From Neocallimastix lanati (nom. inval.) (Eukaryota; Neocallimastigomycota; Neocallimastigomycetes; Neocallimastigales; Neocallimastigaceae), in NCBI GenBank assembly GCA_016946835.1, contig JACVTC010000165.1, forward strand, positions 117,001 through 181,000: a stretch of DNA of 64,000 bases. The letters run 5' to 3'. The translations under genes and the position numbers were made by a program. Position 1 is the stretch's first letter. Each line of letters starts with the position of its first letter. Shown here one piece after another: positions 1 through 11,248 of the stretch. The notes beneath the pieces are model-generated. The model was not told the DNA's origin. It made no database searches and worked only from the letters and a program-made list of their open reading frames with translations.

Positions 1-1185
1 TTTAGATCCATTATATATTTAAATTATGAACAAAAATAAATAAAATATTGTATTATATAGCATTATTTCTCTTTAAATTTCTACAAAAATATATATATAT
101 AAATATAAATATTTTTTATTTCATTTCTTTTAGTTATGATTTTAATAAATTACATATAGTTTTTTTTTTTTTTTTTTGTAATAATATGCAATATCATTAT
201 TAGATAATATATATATATTATTAATACTATTAAAATTTTTTAAATAGTTTTCATTTTTATGACAGAATTACTTAAAAGGAAATAAAAAATATACATGAGT
301 ATATAATAGTTTTCCTTTTTTTTTTTTTTCCTCTCTTCTTCCTCCAAAATTAAATAGTAGAAAACCATGTAAATATTTTTTTTTTGCTTTTCTTTCCATT
401 TCTCTTCATTTATAAATTAAATGGAAAGAAAAATTATAAAGTAGCATATCTATAATTAGATATTTATTTGCTTTTGCTTTTTTTTTTTTTTTAATTTTTT
501 TATTCAGAGTATTGAAAATAAGTTTGAATTTTATTAAAATGTTTAATTAATAATATTTAATGATATTTTGAAATTTTATAAAAAAAAATAAAATAAAAAA
601 AAATAAAATAAAATAAAAAAGTATATTATTATATGAATATATATATATATATATATATATACTCATTAAATAATAACTTTTTTTAATATATATATATAAT
701 TTTTAATTAAAAATTAAATTAGAAATATCACTATCATAATACAATAATTATTTTTACTTTAGGTCCATTATATATTTATATTTAGAACAAAAATAAATAA
801 ATCATTATATTATATAGTATTATTTCTCATAAAATTCTACAAAAATATATATATATATTATTTCATCTTTTTTTTCTAGTTATAATTTTAATACATTTCA
901 TATAAAATTTTTTTTTCTTTGTTTGATAAAATATATAATATCATTACATTATATATATTAATACTATTAAATTTTTATAAACAGTTTTCATATTATGATA
1001 GAATTATTTAAAGGAAAAGAAATATATATGGGTATATAAAAGTTTTTTTTTTTTTTTTGCTTTTCTTTCCTTTATTTTCCTTTTTTTCTTTTATAATTTA
1101 AAGGGAAAGAAAAATTATAAAGTAACATATTCATTTGTTTTTGCTTTTTTTTTTTTTAGTTTGTCTATTTAGTATATCGAAAAAA
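1..1185. repeat. Diverged tandem duplication, two copies
   Basis: Positions 1-520 and about 757-1185 align along most of their length. Both open with a 'tccattatatattta' segment, and both carry an 'acaaaaataaata' block and a 'tctacaaaaatatata' block. Both also have a 'gaaagaaaaattataaagta' block and a 'tttgctttttt' block, in the same order and at similar spacing. The copies differ by many substitutions and by homopolymer lengths. No coding frame, terminal repeat or target duplication is visible, so this looks like an old segmental tandem duplication. The left copy may begin before the window. Confidence 0.7.
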
Positions 1186-1367
1186 AGTACATCTTACAAG
1201 CTTTATTATTATTTGAAAAGCTTAATTTATTAAATAAAAAATTATAAATTTTAGTTATATATTAATATAATTTATTATATTTTGTAAAATAACAATATAT
1301 TAAATAACTTTAATTATTATTTAATTTCTAAGATTCCAAAAAGAAATATAAGAAATAAAAGAAATAA

Positions 1368-1402
<35 letters not shown>

Positions 1403-1840
1403 CAATAAATAAATTTTTCAATATGATGGACGAATTATTTAGAAAAAAAATGGTCTATTTATACTTTTTTAAAAAATAAAAAATTTTAAAAATTAAATTA
1501 AATGAATGAATAAATAAATTTTAATATATAATAAAAAAATTACTCATTAACTAAAAAAAAATTAAATAGTAGTAATTGATATAAATATTACATTAAAAAT
1601 TAAATATATTATAGTAAATGTATGTACAATACTTAATAATGTAGTTAATTTCAAAATTTTAAATTTAATAATGTGTAGTTAGTACATTAAATATATAGAA
1701 ATTAGTTAATTAACTAATTTCCATACATTTTACATACAATTCATCTTTCTCCATCTATCAAAATAACATTTAATTATTTTATATATTCTAATTTATATAC
1801 GTATACATTATATGCTTTGACTATGTAATAATAAACATAA
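1186..1840. other. AT-rich intergenic DNA
   Basis: This stretch has short TA runs and A/T homopolymers. I see no coding frame, RNA gene or repeat family in it. Confidence 0.5.
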
Positions 1841-2028
1841 TGTTAAAAGTCATGAATTTATGGCTTACAATTATGTCAACTTTATTAATACATTTTATGA
1901 TAAAGAACTATTAGAATTTAATTATTCTAAAATGATTTTTTATTAATATAATATGGCTTTTAAATTAAATATATTATATTACATTACATTATATTACATC
2001 AAACTCATATTCACATAATACTTTTACA
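1841..2028 (-). mobile_element. Old solo LTR, same family as the 42-kb element
   Basis: The sequence starts 'tgttaaaagtca' and contains 'aattatgtcaactttatta' followed by 'attttatgataaaga'. These match, in order, the LTRs at 42164 and 43267. Its far end, 'tcacataatac...acaa', corresponds to their 'cacatattctaaca'. Length (about 188 bp) fits the 197-bp LTR. No internal region or partner LTR is nearby, so it is a solo LTR fossil, much older and more diverged than the 42-kb copies. Confidence 0.7.
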
Positions 2029-2324
2029 ATAAATTCTTTGTCCATAGACAAAGATATAAAATTGGCTATAGACAAAGGTTAGATAAAAAAGTTTAGATAG
2101 TCAATTTTTAAGTTTTTTTTAATAAAAAAAAATTAATTTAATTAAATAAAAATAGTGATAAGTAAAAACTTTATTTATTATTTTTTTCATTTTGTAGACA
2201 TAGGTCATAGACAAAGATTTAAACTAATATAAAATGAAATAATATATATATAAATATTATAGAATATATTAAAAATATGTATTTTCTTTATTTTGAATTT
2301 AAACAGAATTAAAAAAAAAAATCG

Positions 2325-2945
2325 TATATATTTATTCATTATTTATTATTCAATTATTTATTATTCAATTATTTAATTATTTATTATTTAATTAATTAAT
2401 TATTTATTTATTTATTTATTATTTATTTATTTATTTATTATTTATTATTTATTATTTATTATTTATTATTTATTATTTATTATTTATTATCCATTATTTA
2501 TTATTTATTATTTATTATTTATTATTTATTATTTATTATTTATTATTTATTATTTATTATTTATTATTTATTATTTATTATTTATTATTCAATTATTTAT
2601 TATTTATTATTCAATTATTTATTATTTATTATTTATTATTTATTATTTATTATTTATTATTTATTATTTATTATTTATTATTTATTATTTATTATTTATT
2701 ATTTATTATTTATTATTTATTATTTATTATTTATTTATTTATTTATTTATTATTTTTATTATTTATTATTTATTATTTATTATTTATTATTTATTATTTA
2801 TTATTTATTATTTATTATTTATTATTTATTATTTATTATTTATTATTTATTTATTTATTATTTATTATTTATTATTTATTATTTATTATTTATTATTTAT
2901 TATTTATTTATTTGTTTATTATTTATTTATTTGTTTATTTGTTTA
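2325..2945. repeat. Heptamer microsatellite (TTATTTA)n
   Basis: About 600 bp are built almost entirely of the 7-bp unit TTATTTA. Slippage to a 4-bp TTTA unit interrupts it in places, as does an occasional 'caattatttatt'. The same heptamer, mostly as its complement, recurs in several other gaps of this window. Confidence 0.9.
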
Positions 2946-3929
2946 TTCAAAGAAATTAAAATTAATGTTCTGTTTATTTATATATTCTTATTTTTAATAT
3001 ATTTGTTTCTTTTTTAAATAAAATTCAAATTTTTTATTACATAATTTTTATCTAAAAAATACATAATAAAATAAAAATAAAAAAAAAAAAAAAACTAAAA
3101 AATAATAAAAAATATTTCAAACATACCTATATATCTTATTGATAATAATAACACTTCTGAATAAGAATAGACTTTTATTATGAGTAATTATTATGGCTAA
3201 TGATAATTATATATTGCTATTGTAACATATTATATATTATCTAAAAATTTTAATTATATAAAACTGAATAAATATAAATATCGTAAAAAAAAAAAAAAAA
3301 TAAATATGTATTTATTTCCTTATTGTTGTAATTATTAGCAATATTAATAAACTATATAATAATAAAATTTTGAAAGAAAAAAATTGAAAGAAAAATGTAT
3401 TCTATTTATATGATTTTTACAAACTAATTTGAATAAATATTTTATTAATTACTATTTTCTCTCATTTTTTTATATTTCTTGTAAGTCTACATTATAAATT
3501 AACAAAAATATCTTATGTCCATAATAATAGAACTAATTCATATAAATTTTAAAAATTTTAATAAATTTTATTGGACAATCAATAATAAATAAATTTAAAA
3601 TATTTTGATAAAATATGTTTATAGTAATCATATTTATACAAGTATCTTCTTTATATATATTTATGACATATTATTATTAATGATCAAATATCTTATCAGT
3701 TCATATTTACCATAATTATAAGCGGTATGGATTAATTGAATTCTTTAATTCCTAATATAAGGTTAAGGGTTTACAACTATTAATCTTTTTTTTTTTCGAG
3801 GTATAAAAGTTGTTCTTGTCATTTTAACGGTAATATTATGTGTATATATATATGTGTATATAATTATTAAATTTAAATTGATTTTTGTGATCTTTATAAA
3901 TAGTTTATAGGTAATGGATATTCTTTAAC
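2946..3929. other. AT-rich intergenic DNA
   Basis: I see no gene here. There are A and T runs (3080-3095, 3285-3301) and a slightly more complex stretch from 3715 that leads into the Ty3 relic. The relic may extend a little into that stretch. Confidence 0.4.
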
Positions 3930-4340
3930 ATAAGATTTGAATTTAGTCATACAGTAAAGCAAAGAGTTCCTTCCAATCCAAAATACCATAATTCTTTTCT
4001 GCTTTCATTAATCTTCTACTTATAAAATGTATTGGAATGGATATTCTTCGCTGGTTTCTTCTTCTTTTTGTAAAAAAAAGAATTCCACTAATTCCATTGT
4101 ACAAAACGTCGGTTCTAATAGTATAAAAGGTTTATCAAATAAAGGATTTTAGGAATGGTGCATTAATTAGTTTTTCTTTTAAGAGTTCAAAGCTTTCTTG
4201 CTGTTTCCTTAATCCATTAATACTTTGTATTCTTTGTCAATAATTTACATAAAAGAAAAGTAATTTAAGCATAATTAGGAATAAAGTTATAATAATATCT
4301 TATTGCTCCTAAAAATAATCATAATTCATGGAGTGATGAA
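3930..4340 (-). mobile_element. Ty3/Gypsy pol relic (RT end and RNase H)
   Basis: On the minus strand, short blocks typical of Ty3/Gypsy pol can be read. One resembles the 'FLGLxNYYRxFIPN' block after the RT (seen as FLGAIRYYYNFIPNYA). One resembles the 'QQxxFexLKexLxxAPxL' connection (QQESFELLKEKLINAPFL). One resembles the RNase H 'SRxLxxAExNYxxxxKE' block. They occur in the correct order. The piece is a heavily broken fossil with several breaks and no visible LTRs, and it is old compared with the 34-39 kb element. Confidence 0.75.
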
Positions 4341-5318
4341 AGTGCTTCCCTCGTTTATTAAGATATAAAGATCTAAAAAATTCAGAAATTTAAAATTTCT
4401 TAACTAAAAAAAAAAAAAATAGTTTAGAATAATGACATATTGTATTTGAATGCCATTATTCTGGAACTTGTATTAATATATGAACAACATAGGGTTTTGA
4501 TGCTAAAACTATGCTAAAAACACACCCATTTTCATCAAAAATAAAAACAAAAAATAAAATAAAATAAAAAATATAATTTATTTTATTTTATTTAAAAAAA
4601 TTAAATGAATAAATATTAATTTTATTATTACATATCAAATAATATATTTAAATAATAGTTAATATTATTTTTTTTTTTAAATTATTAAATAAAAATCATT
4701 TATTTTTTATTCCTTTATTTCTTTTTCTTTTTTTTTTTTTTTTTTTTTTAATATTTTATTTTTTATTTAATTATAAAAATAAAAGTAAAGAGGAAAAAAA
4801 AAAAAATATATATATATATATATATATTGTTTTATTTATATTTACTTATATTAATAATGAATTATTATTAATATATATTTTTATTTTTATTTTTAAAAAA
4901 ATATATCGAAAATCATATTTTCACTTTGAAATGATTAAAAAAAAAAAATACATTTATATTTATATTTATATTTATATCTTAATAAAAAAAAAAAATAGCA
5001 AAATTAAAAAATAATTTTAAAATGAAAATAAAAAATATTTTAAAACAAAAACAAATACAAAAAAAATTTTAAATATAAATTTTTTTATTTTATTTTTATT
5101 TTATTTTATTTTATTTTAAATTTTTTTCATATTTTATTTTATTATTGCTCTTTTTCTTTTTTTATCTCATTATAAAAACAATGCTTTTTCATTATTATTC
5201 ATAATAAAATATTTTTTAATAAAAAATTTTTTTAAAAAAAATGTAATTACCAGTTTTTTTTTTTTTTTTTATTAATAATTAATAAAATTAAAAGAAACTT
5301 TTAATGAAGAAAAGGGTT
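4341..5318. other. AT-rich intergenic DNA with homopolymers
   Basis: Long T and A tracts (for example 4728-4749 and 5256-5270), a TA run near 4806-4827 and pentamer ATTTT repeats near 5083-5117. I see no gene. Confidence 0.5.
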
Positions 5319-6492
5319 TCATGAAATTATAATTTTTACTTCCTTATATTTTAATAAACATTTGACAAATTCCATATTTCTATTTTTGCTTCCAATCAAT
5401 AATGGATTGTCCCCATCTTTATTTTTCATATTGATATTCATTGCAAAACGAATTAAATTTTTCACTTCTTCGATATTGTCTTGTTTGTATTCATAGGTTA
5501 ATATGAACTTACTTTCATCTCTTTTTCCTTCTAATTTTTTGTTTTCTCTTTTCTCTTTTATTTTTTTTTTTTTGTTTCTCCAATTCTGCTTTCATTAATT
5601 CATAGACTTTTTCTATTTTTTCTTTTTCATTTTTTCTTGTTTTCAATTCTGGGTCCATTATTTCACTTTCTGATTCTAATTCCTCATAATCCATACTTTC
5701 ATCTCCTATTCTTTTATTTTCATTAATTTCATTAATTTTTTTCAAAAAGTAACTGTTTTTACTGAATATTACTTCAATTATATTTTTATTTTTAAAAAAA
5801 TATATTAATTTTAAAAATTTAGAATTAATTTCAGAAATATTCTTTAAATTACAAAGTGAATTCGAAATTACTTTTTCAATGTCATTTTCATCAATTATTA
5901 ATTTTATTCCGTTTTTTTTAAAATATTTCACCAATAATTTAAACAGTTCAATATTATTATGAAACATTGTCTCAAATATTGGAGTATATCCAAGTTTATT
6001 TTTTTCATTTAATTCCAAAATAATTTTATTTTCATTGGCATATTCTAATAACAATTTAGCCATTTCAATATTATCATGAGAAGTCGCTTCTAAAAGTGGA
6101 TATCTTCCATCTTCATTTTTTTCATTTAATTCCAAAATAATTTTATTCTTATTGGCATAATCTATTAATAATTTAACAACTTCAATATTATTATGAGAAG
6201 TAGCTACAAAAAGTGGATATCTTCCATCTTCATTTTTTTCATTTAATTCCAAAATAATTTTATTCTTATTGGCATAATCTATTAATAATTTAACTATTTC
6301 AATATTATCATGAGAAATCGCTTCTAAAAATGGGTATCTTCCATCTTCATTTTTTTCATTTAATTCCAAAATAATTTCATTATCCATGGCACAACCTAAA
6401 ATACTTTTTACTTTTTGATAATCATGCTTTATAATTTCACTATAAAGTTCTCTTTTCAATTCTTCTTTATTTTTTGGAATAAATGAATCCAT
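5319..6492 (-). CDS. Ankyrin-repeat protein, frameshifted at an A-run
   Basis: The uninterrupted frame runs from the ATG at 6492 down to 5515 (325 aa). Residues about 24-200 form ankyrin repeats. Three are near-identical 39-residue units with the core 'NKIILELNEKNEDGRYPL' followed by 'ATSHDNIE.AKLLL.YA'; the DNA repeats every 117 bp, so they are recent amplifications. Ankyrin repeats are usually protein-binding scaffolds; the partner is unknown. The last ~60 residues are very Lys/Glu-rich and encoded by A-rich DNA with a run of 13 A near 5565. After that run another frame reads an acidic/basic linker and a further ankyrin-like unit (NLIRFAMNINMKNKDGDNPL, then 'NMEFVKCLLKYKE'), ending at the TGA at 5319-5321. 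A one-base length change in the A-run, real or from sequencing, would explain this. No close relative is recognised beyond the ankyrin fold. Confidence 0.8.
5990..6385 (-). repeat. 117-bp in-gene tandem repeats (ankyrin units)
   Basis: The segment 'ttcatttaattccaaaataa' recurs near 6003, 6120, 6237 and 6354, a spacing of 117 bp or 39 codons. Neighbouring units differ by only a few bases, implying recent unequal exchange inside the ankyrin gene. Confidence 0.85.
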
Positions 6493-6761
6493 AATTTTTA
6501 ATTTTTTTTCTAGAATTTCTTTATAAAAAATTATATAATTTATTATGAATTTGGGATTAATATTTTTTTTTATTTAAAAACTGGTAATGCTATAAATAAG
6601 ATTGAATTCTTTTTAAAAATAATTCAAAAACCGAAATTAAAAAAAAAAAAAATTCAAAGGATTTTCTTTTCCTTTTATATTAATAAAAAATAATAAAAAA
6701 ATTTTATTTTTTTTTTTTTTTTTTTTTTGGACTTTCATACTTATATAATAATAATAATAAT

Positions 6762-6799
<38 letters not shown>

Positions 6800-6890
6800 A
6801 AAAATTCTATTATTTATTTTTTTATTTCTTATATTATTTAAATTAAATGAATAAATAATATTAAAATATATTATGTATACAAAGATTTTC

Positions 6891-6921
<31 letters not shown>

Positions 6922-7002
6922 TTGAAATTAAATTTAACAGAATATTATTTTAAAGAATGAATAATTTTCATTTATATTTTGGTAATATATTTGAGATTAT
7001 TA
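6493..7002. other. Intergenic, homopolymer-rich
   Basis: Long alternating T and A blocks (6708-6728 T, 6765-6796 A, 6890-6915 T) with little unique sequence. This is the 5' flank of the ankyrin gene. No promoter motif can be separated from the background. Confidence 0.45.
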
Positions 7003-7312
7003 TAAATTCAATATAAAAAAAGAAAAAGTACCTCAAGAACAAATTTTTTTAATCAAAAATGACCATTATTATAATTATGATAATAATGATTATAATAGTA
7101 ATTTTTTTCTGTAAAAAATAAAAATTAAACCTAATTTAAGACATAACAAAATAAGATTTTTCTAAATTCAATTTAGAAGAAGAAAAAAAATACTTCAAAG
7201 ACAAATTTTTTAATCAAAAATGACCATTACTATATTTATGATAATAATGATTATAATAGTAATTTTTTCTGTAAAAATAAGAAATTAACCTAATTTAAGA
7301 CATAACAAAAAA
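7003..7312. repeat. Direct tandem duplication, about 161-bp unit
   Basis: Copy 1 (7003-7163) and copy 2 (7164 to about 7312) both start 'aaattcaat'. Both contain 'aatcaaaaatgaccatta' and 'tgataataatgattataata', and both end 'cctaatttaagacataacaa'. They differ by a few substitutions and homopolymer lengths. No coding frame is evident. Confidence 0.85.
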
Positions 7313-7438
7313 AAAATTATTGTGTATTTAACCTTACATACTGGATACTTTCATATACTAATTTTGACCAATATAAGGAATATTACATTTCTTTTATTGA
7401 TAATGATATCTTTATTAATTTTATATTATTTTTTTCCA

Positions 7439-7583
7439 TTAAAAAAAAAATAAAAACAATAAAAATAAAAATAAAATAAAAATAAAAATAAAATAAAATA
7501 AAAATAAAATAAAATAAAATAAAATAAAATAAAATAAAATAAAATAAAATAAAATTAAAATTAAAATTAAAATTAAAATAAAA
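7439..7583. repeat. Pentamer microsatellite (AAAAT)n
   Basis: The unit AAAAT (TAAAA) is repeated for about 140 bp with a few hexamer variants. A 71-codon minus-strand frame across it encodes only Phe/Tyr/Leu from the repeat and is not taken as a gene. Confidence 0.85.
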
Positions 7584-7619
7584 AATGAAAAATGACAATA
7601 TTAATATTATGACTCCTTC

Positions 7620-8445
7620 TTGGCAGGAATTTACAATATATTAAAATTGTAAATATGAATTTTAATATTAAAGTATTAATAATCGAAATATATATACAAA
7701 TATACCTATATTTACTAAACAAATAAAAGTTCAAGTTGAGCCTTTATTTATAAACGAATTATTTTAAAAACTTTATAACTTAAATTTATCAATAAATAAC
7801 GAAGTTGTTACTAATGTTTTAAAAGATGATGGTACTTTACATCATACATCATAATTTATATTAAAATTTTTAGAGGTATTTACAAAATTAATGATAGTTT
7901 AATTCAAAAGGACAGAAAATATAATGAAAATATTATTTAATAAAATGAAAAATTATTTTTCATCATGTACAAATTTCTTCGATACAAAATTTGATAATGA
8001 TGATTTCATTATTGAATATACTAAAAGTTTCAATATTACTGAAAATTTTGATGGATTAACTAATATATTAGTTAATATCAATAACAATAGCTTTAACATC
8101 TTTTTTTTTTTTTTTTTTTTTTTTTTAATGATTACTCCAGAAATAAATGATGAAAGTTATGAAACTTTGAAACTTTTCCAAGTATTAATTCTATACTTGA
8201 AATGAATTCATCATCTTTGACAAATGCTTTTATTAAAAATGAATCATCGAGAGAGGGACTTTCTTGGTAAGGAGGCTTTATAGATGAAAATAAATATATA
8301 ATGCATATCTTAAAAAAAACAAAGAGAATTAATTGATAATAGGAAAGAATATATTAAAAATGTTTTAAAAGCACTCAACTTTCCAAACTGAATCTGTTAT
8401 TGAAATTATAAAAAAAAAATTGACCATGTATTATTAGAGTGAATA
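7620..8445 (+). pseudogene. Broken protein-coding gene of unknown family
   Basis: Plus-strand fragments with normal-looking amino-acid use follow each other in different frames. One fragment reads IKVQVEPLFINELF (about 7725-7765) and another INNEVVTNVLKDDGTLHH. Then comes an open frame from the ATG at 7924 to 8205 (MKILFNKMKNYFSSCTNFFD...). It carries an in-frame run of eight or nine Phe from a T24 tract. After that, LTNAFIKNESSREGLSW and GGFIDENKYIMHILKK follow near 8215-8310. Several stops and frame changes interrupt it. The pieces look like one decayed gene. I do not recognise the family, and nothing in it resembles a viral or retroelement protein. Confidence 0.5.
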
Positions 8446-8840
8446 ATAATATTAATAATAATTATTATTATTGTTATTGTTATTATTGACAGAGAGTTTT
8501 TATTATATTTTATTATATTATTTTATTAAAATAATTTTATTTATTATATTATATATATTTATTTATTAAGAATCAAGAATATTTAATGTCTAATACATTA
8601 TGTTAATGTACATTAAGATATAAAGTATATTAATGATATAATTAAATATTGAATTAATGTATAATATTAATATTATACATTAATATTAAATAATTAAGTC
8701 CTTTCATTTTCGAAATGCACGATCCCCTAAATATCGTGTGTGTGTATATCACATTCTATTGACTCCTTAACACATTACAATAATTTATAACATTAAATTT
8801 TTTTTACTGTATTGTAAATTTTATATTAGTTAACAATAAT

Positions 8841-8876
<36 letters not shown>

Positions 8877-9086
8877 TTATTTTTTTATATATTTATTTAT
8901 TTATTTATTTATTAATAATAAAACAAATAATATATATAATTTATATATATAACTAAATAAATAAAAAATAAATAAATAAAACTATAATAAATAAATAAAT
9001 TTAAAATTTTTTAAAAGAAAAAAAATATATATATACACGTTTTATAATTTTTCAATAATATATATATATATAATTAATAATAATTT
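8446..9086. other. AT-rich intergenic DNA
   Basis: Mostly AAT and ATTT microsatellites (8836-8876, 8890-8914, 8975-9000). A small richer patch at 8700-8790 contains 'tttcgaaatgcacgatcccc'. It resembles the GCATTTCG motif of the nearby MITE termini and may be a stray transposon end. I see no gene. Confidence 0.4.
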
Positions 9087-9375
9087 ATAAAGAATGAGAG
9101 TGGGGCATTTCGCCAAATTGCATTTCGCAATTTTTGAAAGCATGTGGCGTATTAAAAATGTGGCATTTCGCCAAATTGAAAATTAATAAATAAATAAATA
9201 AATAAATAAAATTAAATATTATTAATAGTCGAATAAAAACAATTTTAAAAAAAATTATTTTGAATATTTATTTATTTATTTATTTATTTATTTATTAGTA
9301 ATATTAATACTCCATTTGTCGAAATACAATCTGGCGAAATGCAACTTGGGGAAATGCAACTCTCCCATAAAGAAT
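9087..9375. mobile_element. Mutator-type MITE with 9-bp target duplication
   Basis: The element is 9096-9366. Its left end reads 'gagagtggggcatttcgcc' then 'aaattgcatttcgc'. The reverse complement of the right end reads 'gggagagttgcatttcccc' then 'aagttgcatttcgcc'. Both ends therefore share long, imperfect terminal inverted repeats that each contain GCATTTCGCC twice. The element is bracketed by perfect 9-bp direct repeats ATAAAGAAT at 9087-9095 and 9367-9375. A 9-11 bp target duplication is the signature of Mutator-like elements. The interior is only simple repeats, with no transposase. The ends resemble those of the Mutator-like elements at 29.6-32.1 kb, which are plausible autonomous relatives. 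Confidence 0.85.
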
Positions 9376-9428
9376 ATATATTAATTATTTAAAAGATATA
9401 AAGGATAATAATTTAAAATGTAATTATT

Positions 9429-9605
9429 AAAATTAAAAAATAGGTATTTAAACAATTAATTGATCATTTTTACACCTGTTAAACATTAATAAAAAATATT
9501 TTAAAATTTAATAAATATTAATAAATATAAATAATATTAAAATAAAATAAAAAAAAAAAAAGTTATTTTAATATACAGTTATTTAAATACCTATTTTTTA
9601 ATTTT
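9429..9605. repeat. Perfect 24-bp inverted repeat
   Basis: The 24 bases at 9429-9452 are the exact reverse complement of 9582-9605 (core 'aaaaaataggtatttaaa'). They are separated by a 129-bp AT-rich spacer. The element could form a long hairpin. A direct repeat of 'ttaattgatcattttt' lies beside each arm (from 9457 and 9627). This may be a small foldback element or MITE; no clear target duplication is seen. Confidence 0.8.
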
Positions 9606-9707
9606 AAATAAGGATTTTTATATAATTAATTGATCATTTTTAATATTTAATATTATTTAAATGTTTAATAAATAATTAATATTTATTATTAAATTTTATG
9701 CTTATAT

Positions 9708-9890
9708 CTACATCTTAAAACGAAATATCCAATTAAATCCTAAACTAAACTTAGTATATTTACAGCTAAGATTGAATAAAGTTGTTGTGTGAACAAATCT
9801 TGATTTATCATAATTATCATAGTTAGTTCCTTTAATACCTTGTGTTTTTATAGTAGTAATATCAGACCAATATACTTCAATAAACATCAT
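9708..9890 (-). pseudogene. Possible coding relic, 60 codons
   Basis: An open minus-strand frame has ordinary amino-acid composition (IEVYWSDITTIKTQGIKG, then 'NLSCKYTKFSLGFNW') in a patch less AT-rich than its surroundings. It is too short and unsupported to be called a gene. It may be the last exon or a scrap of a decayed gene. I do not recognise it. Confidence 0.25.
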
Positions 9891-10059
9891 TAAACTTTTT
9901 TTTTTTTTTTTGTTTTGTTTTGTTTTTGTTTTGTTTTTGTTTTATTTTTGTTTTGTTTTCCTATAATAAGTAAGAAATTTTTTAAACTAAGAATATTTAC
10001 AAATAGTAAATTTCATTTTTTTACTTTTTTTTTTTTTTTTTTGTTTTTTTTTCTTTATA

Positions 10060-10640
10060 GCTGTAATTATTGTGAACTTTAAAAAGTACATAAGCAAACA
10101 AACCTCACCTCCAGATTATAAGATTTCTAATTTAAAGGAATTCTTATCACGGATTAGGGGGTTTGAATTGACATTTCAAAAGAAATTATGGTTCTCCATC
10201 AGTGGCATTGGCCCTACCGATCTGTCTATATTTTCAGCGTTGACACTCCTGGTGAAGTTTTGTACTTAACACTATTGGAATAAAAATAGCAATCCTTATC
10301 GAGTTCATTCGCCCTAAGGCATAATTTCTGTATAAAGAGAACCTGCAAATCGCATCAAGAATGACGTTTTTAAGAATAAATGATCAACAGAAATGATTTG
10401 ATTATTAAACAAAACATTCCCATTCCTTTTTATAATCTAAACCCATAATGTTTACATCTCTTCCACCAAGAAGGAAGTTATATAATTGGTACCATGTCAT
10501 ACATAGATTTGTACACTCGTTATTCAGAAATTTTCTAGTATTAATACGATTTATCATCATTTGATCTTAATCACTACATTTTATAGTAACAATAGTATAA
10601 TTTTCACTATCACTAATATTAATATTCTTTTTTATGGACC
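10060..10640 (-). mobile_element. Probable LINE (non-LTR) C-terminal relic
   Basis: This GC-richer island is shared in part (10455-10620) with 24818-25022. On the minus strand, fragments such as YNFLLGGRDVNIMGLDYKKE and NNQIISVDHLFLK can be read. The pattern of an Arg-Cys-Lys-His patch followed by 'VDHLFLK' is reminiscent of the Cys/His knuckle (CxxC...H...C) downstream of the reverse transcriptase in many LINEs. Several frame changes and stops break it. The LINE assignment rests on that short similarity alone. It could equally be another repeated gene fragment. Confidence 0.35.
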
Positions 10641-10996
10641 TCTATAACTTTTTCTTTTTTTTTTTTTTTTTTTTTCTTCCTTACTTTACCATTACATTAA
10701 TTATTTAATTTAAATATGAACAATACATCTATATATATATTAAAGAAATAAAAAAAAAAAAATTTTTTTTTTCTTTTTTTTCTTTTATTTTTTTTTTTTT
10801 TTTTTTATTTTTTTCTTTTTTTTATTTTTTTATTTTTTTTTTTTTTAAATTTTTTTCAATTTTTTTTTAAAACTTTATGTAAAATAATTATTTAAATAAG
10901 GAAAATATATATTAAAAAAAATAAAATAAAAAAACTATATTATTAATTTATTATTATTCTAATAGAGTAATTAATCTATTTATGAAAAAAATATAA

Positions 10997-11029
<33 letters not shown>

Positions 11030-11160
11030 GAAAATATTTAATTATTCTTTCTTGATTTTATTATTAAATATAAACGATTTTTACTTTTTTTTTTTTTTTT
11101 TTTTTCTTATTATTTATTATTATTTTTATTATTATTATAATTAAATGTTTAAAAAAAAAA

Positions 11161-11191
<31 letters not shown>

Positions 11192-11248
11192 TAATTAATT
11201 AATTAAAAATTTTTAAATATATATAAATTATAAATTATTATTTGATAT
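10641..11248. other. T-rich 3' flank of ADE4
   Basis: Very long T tracts (10653-10675, 10760-10846, 11000-11029, 11084-11105) and an ATT run at 11159-11189. I see no gene. Poly-A signals for ADE4, read on the minus strand, cannot be singled out in such AT-rich DNA. Confidence 0.45.

Noticed and set aside
2325-2945. A CRISPR-like array or telomeric repeat
   Set aside because: There are no unique spacers, and the unit (TTATTTA) lacks the G-rich strand of a telomere; it is a simple microsatellite.
7383-7598. A 71-residue Phe/Tyr-rich membrane peptide
   Set aside because: It is the translation of the AAAAT pentamer array.
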